Shown: positions 45,510 through 56,705 of the stretch, in pieces
Numbering within the stretch: the stretch's first letter is position 1
Layout of the letters: the number at the start of each line of letters is the position of its first letter
Source of the DNA: Furcasterigmium furcatum
Taxonomy: Eukaryota > Ascomycota > Sordariomycetes > Glomerellales > Plectosphaerellaceae
NCBI GenBank assembly: GCA_001599815.1
Contig: BCIA01000003.1
Coordinates: 930,001 to 994,000, forward strand
Direction: 5' to 3'
Length of the DNA stretch: 64,000 nt
Notes under the pieces: model-generated
What the model saw: only the letters and a program-made list of their open reading frames with translations
The model's database searches: none
Told to the model about the DNA's origin: nothing
Program-made: the position numbers and the translations under genes

Positions 45510-47622
45510 ATGAAGGACTCTCGTTCTCTCCTGAGCGCCGTATTGCCACTGCTCGCCTGCGCCGCCAACGCCCTCGCCTCGCCAACCCAGCAAGATGGCA
45601 TTCTCAGCTTCCCCGTCAGGGCATCATCCGGCGGAAGGGCCCTCAACAAGAGGCAGCATGCTATCGGCACCGACGCCCTGCTCGGCGGCACCTTCCACAT
45701 CATTGATGTCACGATTGGCACGCCAGGCAACACCGTCAGCCTCGCGTTGACCACTGGCTCGGACGAGATGTGGGTGAACCCCGTCTGCGAGCGAGCTTCC
45801 GACCCGGCTCTGTGCTGGACGTTGGGACATTTCACCGAAAGCTCTTCCTTCACCAACCTCGGCTACCCAGGAGGCAAGAATAGCATCTCGGGATATGCCA
45901 ACTGGCAGTACGGCTGGGATACCGTGAAGATTGGATGTGAGATGCACATTGCCTTCCCTTTCTCTGCCTGTATCCTTCTTTCTGGTCAACGGAGCATCTG
46001 ACTTGGTCAAGCCGCCCAGATCCCCCTGCAGATCTTCGGTGTTGCCTACGAAACCAGCCGCCACAACGCGGGCCAGTTGGGCCTCTCCCCATCGCTCACC
46101 GGATTCGACACCGACTACCCTTTGGTGCTTGATAACCTATCTCAGCAGCAGTCCATCCAAAGCAGGGCATTCAGTCTCGACCTGCGCGGCGTTGGAGATG
46201 ACGACGGTAGGATCTCAAAAGCCCCGCCTCTTGCCCTTGCCAGGGCACTATGCTCGAACGTTAGCTGAACGCAGTCTCAGGTGTCCTGATCTTCGGCGGC
46301 ATTGACACCAGCAGATACATCGGACCTCTCCAGAAGCTTGCCATTGTCCCACCCGCTGCAGCACCTGCACCTGATGGTTTCACTCGGTAAGGTTCCCATG
46401 TAACCGCAACAGGGTCTCGGACCGGACGCGGTGCCCTTCGATTGTCGGTACATGCACTGCCACCCCGTCCAGCTCTTCTTCTTCCATCCCGTCGTCTACC
46501 TCGATATCAGTTTCAAGTACTTCTGATGTCTCGCGCATGATTTCCTCCGACAGAGTCAGTTCGAGCTCCGCGTCGACGGAAATCTCGTCGGACATTTCTG
46601 CCTCGAGCAGTGCCAATCCGACGTCCAGCTACGAAGTGTCAAGCAGCGCCATCCCGAGTAGCAGCCTGTCCAGTGAGGTTGTTTCGAGCAGTGCCATCTC
46701 CAGTAGCAGTGCATCTTCGTCGAGTGAGATCATCTCATCCGGCACGGAGGAGAGCAGCAGCGCTGTGTCGACCGCGAAATCAAGCAGCGCTTCTTCCGAA
46801 GCATCCTCAAGCGTCTCCGAAGCATCCTCGAGCGTCTCTGCAAACCTCAGCTCTTCATCGGAAGCCATCTCCAGCTCTACCATAAGCTCTGCTGACAGCA
46901 GCTCGGCATACAGCTCCGTGACTAGCTCGGAAGCATCGAGCGCTCTTTCGACCGCCATTTCCAGCATCTACAGCGAAGATCCTTGCGAAAGCGAGACCGA
47001 TGGCGATGTTTCAAGCACAACTTCCGCATCAGAGACCAGCCTGGATTCGACAACGTCAACCACCTCGTCGCCTTACGGAACAGTCACCCGCCCACCGGTC
47101 GAGACCGTAACGGTGACAGCCACCACGACGTACACCATCACATCCTGCGACGAGAAGGTCCCTTACTGCACCGTTGGCGAGGTCACAGCCGAGGTCATCA
47201 CTCGTTACACCACCTTCTGCCCAGAGACGACGGCCACTTACACTCTGCCGGGCACATACGCCTGCGATCGCTCAACATGCAAAGCGGGAGAACCACACGT
47301 CGTCACCGTCGTGCCCATTACGACCCGCTCCGAACTTGAGCAGATTGCCGGTGGCTCCGGAGGGACCGGGCCAACTCCGTCTGGCTACGAGCCCCTGTCG
47401 GAGACCAAATACCCCCATGGATCGATCGATGTGACGAAGGACCTGCCCGTGACCACATACATCCAGCAGCCTCTCACATCTATCGTCACGAGCGTCACTC
47501 GCATAAATGCAAGCACCACTGGATCCGAGGGTGCACCACCGGCTACTGCTGGTGCATCTATTCGCGGCGTTTCTGGTCTCCTTGGCCTCGGCGCAGGAAT
47601 CCTGGTTGCCCTCCTGGCATGA
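45510..47622 (+). CDS. Aspartic-protease-like GPI mucin, probably catalytically dead
   Basis: Proposed exons 45510..45936, 46012..46206, 46281..46386 and 46473..47622 (625 aa). Signal peptide (1-23) and a dibasic NKRQ site lead into a pepsin-fold N-lobe (60-242) with HIIDVTIGTPGNTVSLAL, GQLGLSPS and GVLIFGGIDTSRYIGPL. The catalytic motif normally DTGSS is TTGSD (Thr81 in place of Asp). No second DTG/DSG motif exists: after PAPDGFTR the protein passes straight into a Ser-rich stalk (about 244-390), a Thr-rich Cys-containing domain (CDEKVPYCTVG, TRYTTFCPETTATYTLPGTY) and a GPI signal (GVSGLLGLGAGILVALLA). The fourth exon border is the least certain. Related to yapsin-like proteases by fold. Confidence 0.72.
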
Positions 47623-48021
47623 CCGTGCCGCGTTTGGCTTCATCAAAGGACATGATAATAAAATCGCATGGGAGCAACTCATTGGCAGAAGACATGTTCG
47701 CTTCTTGAGTAATTCACGATTTTGGGCGGCTCTTAGCACATATACGGCGCATAATTTTCTCGACAAAGTTCGGTCCATAGGATGGGCTCTTCATGGGCTT
47801 CATTTGAGCGTTGAAATAGTAATTCTGCAGGGGGGTACCAAGGTCCGATGTCCCTGTAACTACTCGACACACGAGTAACTGATGTTTTAAAAAAGCCTTG
47901 TGATACATTACCGGCCACACCATCGCGACATGATCCAAGGGCCAGGCCGTAGTTCGTATCCGACAACGGCCACGACTCACACTCGAAACAAGGACACGCC
48001 CAGAAATCCAAGTATATTTCA
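47623..48021. other. Convergent gap, nothing recognised
   Basis: About 400 bp between two converging 3' ends. A/T-richer than the genes; no coding pattern. Confidence 0.4.
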
Positions 48022-48760
48022 TTAGGCCTCATCCTCGGGAATGGTGACGGCCCCACGGCGACGATCATAGCGGCCGTAAGTGGCGTAATTTCCCCAGTAA
48101 GGCCCCAGGTACGGAGGGCGGCTCTTCTTCTCCTGTCCAGGAGTGAAAATGAGCTGAGAAGAGCAAATCAGTCAGAGCATGATCTCATCACACACGCGAT
48201 ACTGGCGGGGGATGAGCCGACTACTCACATAGAGGGGGCCCTGGCTGTCCTTCGCCCAGGAGACATAATTATCCGTGCAGAGGGCCTGCTGGTCGCAGAG
48301 ACTCGCCTGCGGGGTGTTGCTGGTGATCTGGGCCTCGTTGCCGACGGACCACTGGGTCCTGAGGGCCTGCGAGAAGCCGCCGCCGGTGTACGACACGGAC
48401 CAGATGCTATTGTCCGTGGCGCAGAGGTCCCCGTCCGACGAGGAGGCCTTGGACTCGATGTAGCCGAGGCTCACGCAGGTGATGCCGGCTGCGGTCGCGT
48501 TCACGCTACCGCTGCTGCCCGTGTAGTACATGCAGTGGTCCGACGGGCCGCCGGCGGTGATTTCGTACTGGGTTGGTTCCTTGGGGGCGGTCTCGAGATA
48601 GATGCAGCCGTTGACGATGGCGCCTGGGAGATATAGTTAGTGAGAGACCCTTGGAAGCTCTGACGGGACGAGAAGGGCAAGAGATCATACCTGCACCGGC
48701 ACTCGTGATTTGGAGAATAGCCAAAGCGGCAGCGGCGGAGAGCTTGATGCTGAAATACAT
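48022..48760 (-). CDS. Secreted Cys-containing protein of unknown function
   Basis: Exons 48691..48760, 48229..48623 and 48022..48153 (198 aa). Signal peptide about 1-21 (MYFSIKLSAAAALAILQITS). The mature part has six cysteines (GCIY, DHCM, ITCV, DLCA, SLCD, ALCT), an NAT sequon and no repeats. The C-terminal exon encodes a basic Tyr/Gly/Pro-rich tail (PPYLGPYWGNYATYGRYDRR). Three exons with clean GT..AG borders and phase continuity support a real gene. I recognise no family; a secreted surface or effector-type protein is an inference from the signal peptide only. Confidence 0.75.
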
Positions 48761-49650
48761 CGTGACGGCAAGGGTAATATAGATAACTCAGAGTGAGGAA
48801 AGTCTGGTTGTCTGATGGTGGATGAGTTGAATGAAGTGATGATCGAGTGATGAGGGTGATTGATGCGGTTGGGATTTCGACTGAATTCAAGAGCATTCTA
48901 TAGGCTGCCTTCATATGGTATTCTCAAGTCCAATGCAACGAAATCTTCCCTTGCATGGAACCCATAGACACAGGTGTGGTTTGCTGTGCCGGGGCTAATT
49001 TTAGATGCCATCGTGGTTGAGAACTCGAGATCAGGCTTCGACCAGCGTTCTTCACGTTCCAGAACATCCAGGCTGGCTTCTTCTGGCTAGCTCATCTCGT
49101 GGTGATCGCTGCATGGGGACTGGTGACGATCATCAAGGGGTTAGGCGCACGCGAGATCTGAGACATCGATCGCCAGGGCTGGGGAATTCTTCAGCTCTGT
49201 CGGCCGTGGGATTGCACCTTTCACGTGGGACGATGAGTGTGCTCCTTTGACTGACTTTGGACTCGGTGTCTTCCGCATCGCAGTCTCGCGATCGCACTTC
49301 CTAGAGGAATGGTTCTTCTTTGGGTGTCCGTACCTGAGGCACAGCTTGGCTTCTAGCTCGAGCTTCAGCTTCCTCCAGCTCGCAAAAACCACCGGCCATT
49401 CTTCGGTGCATTTCTTAGTCCACGCACTCGCGAGGCAGCATCCGAGGAACAAAGGCGGGTTCTTTGTCCACCTTTCAACCACGGGTGTCCCCGAACCACT
49501 CTCCTGGATTTCAAGCCTCGTCTTCATGGACCTAGTCCTTTTGGATGCGGCAGAAGCAACATGAATCTCTTTTTGTGGTACCGAGCACCGAGCTCCTGTC
49601 TCTAATAGACTTGATCTAGTTTCCGCATACGATGCAGGATCATTCTGCAT
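48761..49650. other. Intergenic; one unconvincing 169-codon frame
   Basis: About 890 bp upstream of the secreted protein gene and downstream of the MFS gene. A minus frame (49141..49650) has basic, Ser/Lys-rich composition and no domain; a plus frame overlaps it. I do not call either. Confidence 0.4.
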
Positions 49651-51529
49651 CTACAAAGAGTATTTGTAGTCGGGGTGGAAGTCCCCGCCCTTGCCGTGCT
49701 GGATCTCATGCTCCCTCTCCTCCTCAGTCATGGCCGCCCTCTTCTTGTTCTCGCGGCTCAGGTGCCAGTACAGCGTGGCGTGTCCCAGGCACGCGAGCAA
49801 GGCAGAGCCGAGGGAGAAGCTGAGGCCCATCAGGTACTTCCCGTCCGCGGTCCGGTGGGCGAAGATCTGGCCCACCACGAGGCCGGCCGTGTTGCCGATG
49901 GACTGGTTCATGCCAACGGCCATACTCCTCTTGTAGTAACCGGCATGACTAGAGAGAATGTCAGTCTTGACGCGACGAAGATTGTCAGAGGAGGGATGTC
50001 TTACGTGTTGGTGAGCCAAGCGCAGTTCAGTCCGACCATGATGTAGATGCCCGGCGCGATGATGAAGAGCGAGAAGTACAGGGCGGCCGTTGAGCTCATG
50101 GGGACACCGACGTTGATGGCGTAGCCAATAGTGGTGATGATGCCGGCGGGCATCATGAAGAGGGCACGCTGACGCCAGCGGTCGGACATGTAGGAGACGA
50201 CAATGTACGCGCACGAGGCCCAGAAGAAGACCGGGATCGTCAGGAGCTGGGTGGTGATCGTGTCATACCCGAACGAGCGGATAATGAGAGGCAGGAAGCT
50301 GGACATTCCAAAGGAGCAGATATCGGCCCAGACTATATCGCGTGTCAGTCAATCTCTTCTCTCCTACACGATCACCAGGGACGGGAATCATTCTGCACGT
50401 ACATTGACTCCAGCAGCTGAAGTAGAGTTTGGGGTCCGTGGCGGCCTTGCGAACCTCGGCCCAGTCAAAGTCGGGCAGTCCGTTGTAGCGTGCATTTCGC
50501 TCGGCCCGGATGCGCATGAGCTGCTTGTCCTCCTCGTTGAGGAACTTGGCATTCTCGAAGTCGTCGGCCATCATGAAGAAGACGAAAACGGCGACGCCGA
50601 CCGAGGCAACGCCTTCGATGATGAAGAGCCAGCGCCAGCCAGCGATGCCCTGGATGCCGTCCATCCTGATCAGGGCGTAGGCGAACAGGCCGCCGAAGGA
50701 TCCTGAGAGCGCGGCAGACACGAAGAGGTAGGAGATTCGGAGAGCTTGTTCTTCGCGCTGGTAGTATGTGGAGAGGTAGATGACCAAGCAACTGTGGCAG
50801 GATCTTGATTAGCCGGGCATGTTGGAAGACAAACGGATGGACTTGGTGTCCTCCTTCTTTCGACGGGGGAGTCCACTCACGGGAAAATACCAGACTCGAA
50901 AACACCCAGGAGAAGACGCGAGGCATAGAGCTGGCCAACTGTTTGCATGAAACCGGTGCCAATAAGGACGATGGACCAGCAGAAGATGAGCAGAGAGATG
51001 AGGCGGCCTAGTTATCACAATTAGACTGATGCTCCGGGGATTCTCGAAGATGGGCTGCCAACGTACTGGGTCTGAACTTCTTCAGGACAAGGGAGCAGGG
51101 CACCTCGAATGCAACATAGGTGACATAGAACAGTGTGATGGCATCTTTGGCACGTCAGTTAGTTTCAAGTTTATCAACTCGTGTGCCATCTGGGATCAGG
51201 GATGTGACATACTTCCGAGCTCCTTGCCAGTCATGCCGAGGTCGTCGGTCATGCCCGCAGAGGCTGCGTTGCCGATGTTCGCTCTATCCAAGTAGGCTGG
51301 GCCCAGTCAGTACGGGTCTCTTCTTATGCTCCCCGTGGGATGGAACCATACCAGTGAGGAAGACGATCATCATGACCGGCGAGATCCATAAGTCCAGCTT
51401 CCGGACTAGCTTCTTCTCTCTGGCCGGGTCAATCCAGAGGCTTTGCGCCGCGAGCTCCTCGCTGTCGATGTTGCTCCCGGCGGCATGGAGCTCGGCCTTG
51501 GTGCCTTCTTCCGGGGTGGTTGCCGTCAT
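49651..51529 (-). CDS. MFS transporter, anion:cation symporter (allantoate/nicotinate permease-like)
   Basis: Seven exons: 51352..51529, 51213..51296, 51067..51144, 50881..51007, 50403..50791, 50005..50332 and 49651..49948 (493 aa), all phase-consistent. The N-terminal KLVRKLDLWISPVMMIVFL, then AYLDRANIGNA, RLLLGVFESGIFP, GWRWLFIIEGV and the long central loop with WAEVRKAATDPKLYF are hallmarks of the Dal5/Tna1-type ACS family; 12 helices are predicted. Such carriers import small organic anions (allantoate, nicotinate, phenylacetate-like acids). It is divergent from the FAH-family hydrolase over a CGG-rich promoter, which suggests joint control of uptake and catabolism of one compound. Confidence 0.92.
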
Positions 51530-52300
51530 GATGATGGGCTGCAGAGGCTGCAGGTCTCGGTGGCGAGTCGGCGCAGGGTGAGACGTGAGTCTTGACAGCG
51601 AAGACGAGTGAAGGAGACTCGAGGGTTTCAGGCAATGGTGGAGCGAGAGTGTGAATGAAGAGGTAATTGATGCTGGCAGGCCTTGGTGATCATCCTGCTG
51701 ATCGAGACAACCGAGTAGAGACGGAGCTCTTTATGTATGTCGTTGTGACACGCTCTCGGCTCTCCTGTCGGTTCGAGTCAATCGCTCCGATGGGTCCCGC
51801 GGGGTAGATAGAGGGCGGATCCAAGACGGCGGGCCTGGAGGACAGAGATAGAGTCCGGTCCACTCTATGTTATGTCTAGAGCGAGCTTGGTGGCATGTTG
51901 CCAACATTTTTACGTCGAGAATGCCGGATTTCAAGATGCTTATCGGTTTCTGCGTCATGGGGCAAGGGACTTCGGCGATCGCGAGTCAGCAATCCTAACC
52001 CTTATCAGCAAGATCTTGCCGTAGCGTCGCCGTAGTGCGGCCGTAGCGTCGGAAAATCGGCGGCGAAAGTCGGCGGGCGACCGGCGGCGTATCGGCGGCC
52101 ATCGGCGGCGATGGTGATCGCTTCGGTTTGCGGAGAGATGTTCTTGTGTGGCCCGGGGGCAGTCGGGTGGCATCGCCACTGTCTTGGTATTTCAGGGTGC
52201 CTGTGATTTCACATAAACCATCACTTGGCCTTACAGCAGGTTGAAGCATCAGAATGAGCTGTTTGTAACTTTCTTCGATTCTTCGAGCTAGACGATAACA
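51530..52300. promoter_or_regulatory. Divergent promoter region, MFS / FAH-family hydrolase
   Basis: About 770 bp. The notable content is a block of five CGGCGG motifs (52058..52108) and, just to the left, repeated GCCGTAG elements (about 52018-52047). The remainder is unremarkable. Confidence 0.5.
52058..52108. promoter_or_regulatory. Five phased CGGCGG motifs
   Basis: CGGCGG begins at 52058, 52071, 52082, 52093 and 52103, i.e. spaced 13, 11, 11 and 10 bp, close to one DNA turn. CGG is the half-site of Zn2Cys6 regulators, one of which is encoded downstream (53612..55929). Binding is inferred. Confidence 0.5.
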
Positions 52301-53507
52301 TGGCCGTTACCCCTGTAAGTCGAGATGCAGAACGATAAGAACGATATCGGCACAATCTTGCAATCTTCCCCTAACACCGCTTACAGGTCTGGAGTCGCCT
52401 TGTGCGATTTGTCTCGAGCGATGGCCGGGTGCTGTGCGGACAACCAACAGATCCCGAAGTCGACGGTGTGTATTCCCCGGCCCAAGGAGCCAAGCTTTTA
52501 CCCAAGGCCTTCCTTGTACTCACGTCTCAATAGTTGGACTGGCATTGGCTTCTGGCCTGCCCATCGAGGTGAACGTCCTCAGTGGGACTTCAGCTCTGGA
52601 CGGAGATGCCGTGTTCACAGGAGAAGTCACAACTCTCGAGAAGGTGAGCCACGGCCTGAGGTCTACTCGCTAACCCGTGCATTCATTCCGCTGACGCTGG
52701 ACAACAGTTGTTATCACCAATTTCTGCCAGCGAGGTCGGCACAATCCGATGCATCGGCATGAACTACAGAGACCATGCGGTAAGCCGTGATTCTCGCGAA
52801 TCGAAGTCCTTGAACTAATTTTCGCCAGGCGGAACTAAACCTGGCAATTCCAAAAGTGCCAGAGGTCTTCATGAAGCCGTCCAACTGCCTCCACAACCCG
52901 TCTGATCCCGTGGTGCTCCCTGAATCGGCCAGGGATGCCGTCGATGCAGAGGTCGAACTGGCAGTCGTGATCGGAAAGGAGTGCAAGGATGTGAATGCCG
53001 AAGATGCCGTCGACTACATTCTTGGGTATACCGCAGCAAACGACATCACAGCCCGAGACGTCCAGAGCCAGATCCTGCAATGGGGCTACTGCAAGGGCTA
53101 CGACGGCTTCTGTCCCCTGGGCCCGGCTCTGGTTTCCGCCCAGTCGCTTCCGGACCCTTCGGTCTTATTGTTGAAGACGACGTTGGATGGGAAGACGCTG
53201 CAGGACGGACGCGCTGCTGACATGATTTTCACGGTACCGGAAATCATCGAGTATCTCTCAAGGGTAGGTCCCATATCATGGGTGCATGCTCTTTGCTGTT
53301 CAGACGCTGACCGCGGAACAAATCCAGGACACAACGCTACCCAAGGGCACCGTCATCCTGACGGGGACACCTTCGGGCATTGGGCATAGCCATCAGCCGC
53401 CCCAGTATCTGAAGGAGGGCACTGATCTGAGGGTTACAATTAGCTCCGGGCTTGGGACCTTGACGAACGCCATTGCATCTGGAACGAAGACGCAGTCGAG
53501 GCTGTAA
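52301..53507 (+). CDS. Fumarylacetoacetate hydrolase (FAH) family protein
   Basis: Six exons: 52301..52315, 52387..52465, 52534..52643, 52708..52779, 52829..53263 and 53304..53507 (304 aa); the first codes only for MAVTP. The FAH fold is clear: CIGMNYRDHAAE, VFMKPSN, metal-binding DAEVELAVVIGKE and GYTAANDITARDVQ, then KGYDGFCPLGPALV, DMIFTVPEIIEYLS and ILTGTPSGIG. Members cleave or decarboxylate beta-diketo/2-oxo acids in aromatic and sugar-acid catabolism (FAH, oxaloacetate decarboxylase, 2-hydroxyhepta-dienedioate isomerase types). The substrate is not evident. Divergent from the ACS transporter; the two may form a catabolic pair. Confidence 0.9.
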
Positions 53508-53611
53508 ACGCGGACTATCGTCTGCTCGGTACATTTAGACAGATCATACACAGCCAAGATCATCAACGCGAAGAGTTGAATTGAAGATGTACTGACACCG
53601 GGGTCATTTAT

Positions 53612-55929
53612 TCATTGTCGAGCTTCCAGTGTCCCGACCAAGTCCTCCCAAACTTGGAAGTCCATCGGCTCAGGGAAGCTGCTCGGCCCAAACCAAAGCC
53701 AGTTGTCATAAAACTCCGGGTTGGGCATCGCATCGCTCCCAGCGAAGGCGTCCGTCGCCCCCGACGCCCACATCATCGGCTGCTGCAGGTCCTGCATCTG
53801 CGGCTGCGGGTTGCTCACCTCTGCCCCCCGGCTCGGCGGCCGCGACGGAGTGACAATGCTATCTCTAGATTTCTCTCCAGACCCCGCGACGCTCTCTCCC
53901 CTTGACTTCCTCGCGCTCGTGATGCACAGCTCGATGACCTTGATCTCCGCCAGGGCGAACTCGTTCACCCACCTGTCCGCCCTCTGCTTCTCGCAGTACG
54001 CCGAGAGGTCTTCCAGGATGGCCCCCGCCCGGGCGTTGAAGGGGTCCCGGACGGCGATGATGCCGAGGACCAGGGCGCTGTTGAATAGGTTGTGCATGGC
54101 GATGGCCGACTTGAGCCGGTCCGCCATGCTCTGGCTCCGGAGGCCGAGCTTGAGCTTCAGGTCGGCGCAGGCGGAGGAGATGCACGCGTCGCGGCTGTAC
54201 TGGAACCGATCCGTGATGGACTCGAGCAGGACATATGTCCTGTGTAGCGTGATGCGCGAGAAGTGGTACGCGCTGTGCAGATACATCCGCTGCCAGAAGA
54301 GGTACGGCCGGTCCGCGTCGAGGGTCGTGTCGGCGTCTTTCAGCCGGAAGTACGGGGGCAGCGCCTCGGCCCATTCGAACAGCACGCGGTCGAGGTTGAG
54401 CACCTTCTCATATGTCCCGTAGGATGTCGCCGAGGGTGTCAATCCAAAGCATTCGTCGTGGATGTCGCCCATCGTCGCGGTCAGCTTCTGTACGTACTGG
54501 TAGAAGATGCTCGGGGTCGGGTCGGAGAGCGGCCGTTCATGGTCTTCGGGGCGGGCGACTTCGTCGGCGCTCTTGTCGTCGATCCAGACGTTCTTGATGT
54601 TCATTCTCATGCAATGACGGTCGTTGATGGTATAGGGCCGTCCGATGGCGAGAGAGATGGAACGGTCGAGGGCGTACAGGGTGCACCACAGGCGACGGCG
54701 GGTTTCCAGGACTTTGGGCGGGAGATGCCAAGATTGCCCGTCCACGTGCATTCCCTGGGCCTGGGCCATACGAATCGCGAACGAGCTCGTGAGCCAGGAC
54801 TCGGATTTCCGGCCGACGTAGAGGAGGTATCGGGAAACGAGTATGCCCGCCCTCACAAGGTCCGGACTGCCGACTGTGTCAGCCTCTTATCAGCGCAAGG
54901 GAACGTCATGCTGCAGACTCACCTCTCTCCAGAGAATGTGGGTGCGATCACGATGGCTTTCCGCGATGCCCAGAAGTAGTGCACAGATGTCTCCTCACGA
55001 TCTCGCTGAGTATCGGGCGACGCATCCTGAGGACAGTCGAGCAGCTCTGCGAACGCCAGGACGACAAAGAGCAGCGAAAGCCAGCGCAGGTCGACGCACG
55101 TCAGATCGTCGTCGCCCCATCTCCGATTCCAGAACGCCTCGTAGTTGTTCATGAACGTCTCCTCATGGACGCTGTCGTAGATGGGATTCAGCTCATCCAA
55201 GAACCGCCGCACAAGATGGTCGACGATGGTCCTCCGACGGGGGAGGTATCCCACCAGCTCCCAGATGTGAGAGTAGGGACCCTTTTCACTCCGATGCGCC
55301 TGGTGCTGCGGTCCGCGCCTGGCATTGCCCGCGTGAATACCGCTCATGCCCACCGGCAGGTCCGGGCTCTCGACCTGCATCATTCTCGCAGCGGATTGGT
55401 GCCCGAAGTATGACGTGCCATGGTACGAGGCTGCACCCCGCGAGTTCCACAGCTGTCCGAGCGTGGGGTTCTCCAAGCTGTAGCCGGTGCCGACCGAGCG
55501 GATCCTGGAACTGGTGCTCCGGTGGTTGGGCAGGTACTCGGGCAACGGAGAGCCGGAGGTCGAGGACGGCGGCAAGTGCGGCTGCTGGGGACCGGCTGCC
55601 GAACCTGAGACCACAGTCGGCGAGGGTGTGGCCACGGCCGCGGTGTCGGCGGCGGCGGCGGCCGGTGTCGCATGCCGCCATCTCGCCGACGGGCGCGACG
55701 GGACGTGGCAGAGGTGAGGGATCTCCCGCCGCACACAATTGGCGCATGGCGTTTGTCGATCGCACTGAGGCTGGATGTCAGAGATGCGCCCGGTCCCAGG
55801 TATATCTTGCAGACAAACCTTTTGCTTCTGCCGGCGGCATTGTGTGCACACGTTGCTTCGGTTGTGGCGTAGCGGTCGCATGTCAAGGGGCGGTGTCCGG
55901 CTCAGCTGCGTGCGCTCCCCCTGGTCCAT
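53612..55929 (-). CDS. Zn2Cys6 transcription factor with fungal_trans domain
   Basis: Exons 55819..55929, 54923..55764 and 53612..54866 (735 aa). The zinc cluster is split by a 54-nt intron (55765..55818). Once it is removed the motif reads CTQCRRQKQKCDRQTPCANC, with spacing C-x2-C-x6-C-x5-C-x2-C-x8-C. A low-complexity Ala/Pro/Ser linker follows, then the fungal-specific regulatory domain (about 230-560) with LVRRFLDELNPIYDSVHEETF, GRKSESWLTSSFAIRMAQAQG and RRRLWCTLYALDRSISLAIGRP. Probably a nuclear regulator of the adjacent metabolic genes; it converges with the FAH-family gene, whose promoter carries CGG repeats. Intron retention would insert 18 residues into the zinc cluster. Confidence 0.92.
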
Positions 55930-56705
55930 TTCGTTTCTCTGGGGTGTTTCGGTTCACATCCGCCCAGGAGGGCAGTTGTGTGTATATCGTTCAGTTGATC
56001 GACTGATATGAGATGAGACGATGAAGACGACGGTCGGTGATGAGAAAGACTGGGAGCGACCGTCTCCATTGATTCCGGCGGACCTTCAGTTAGGGTCTCG
56101 GTGTCCAATAGTAGCAGCGAGTTCAGGTTCTATCCGATTAGTAATCAATCGACTTGAAGCTTCTCGGCGCAGTGACGATAGGCCCCTTTGAAAGCAAAGT
56201 TAAAATATTAAAGAAGTGATTAGTATGAATTCATATAATCACGATTACAATCTTGGACTTAGCACTGCTTTTCTTTTGGTAGTCACCAGAAGGCACGACA
56301 CCCTCAGCGGGACCCAAAGGTCCGGCAAGTTGTCCATGCGGCAGGTTGAGATCGATGGCATGTTGTGTATGACACCTTTGTACATCGCTTCCATGGAAAG
56401 CCAAGTCTCAAAAATCGGCTTTGATGCTTTGTTGATAAGAGGTTGGGGACGGAAATGTCTGTTTGCTTTGTACATACCATCTCAGACGCAGCAGCATGAT
56501 GTGCATTTAAGAGTTAAATAATTCATCGTCATTCTATACCTGACGATTTGAACCACCAGACCACTCCCGTGTAGATACGATAGCACGTCAATTAAGTTAT
56601 GCTCTGTCGACCTCTCATGCTCGAGCACCCTCCTCATACTACATGTATACTCGCCGAGTCGTGGATGGACAATATGGAGGCTGGTACCATCAACAGCAGC
56701 TCCTC
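55930..56705. other. Intergenic, A/T-richer, nothing recognised
   Basis: About 775 bp containing the promoter of the Zn2Cys6 gene and the 3' flank of the adenylating enzyme. The segment 56150-56600 is visibly A/T-richer than its surroundings; no coding pattern. Confidence 0.4.

Noticed and set aside
49141..49650. 169-codon minus-strand frame downstream of the MFS gene
   Set aside because: Basic low-complexity composition, an overlapping plus-strand frame of similar quality, and no recognisable feature.
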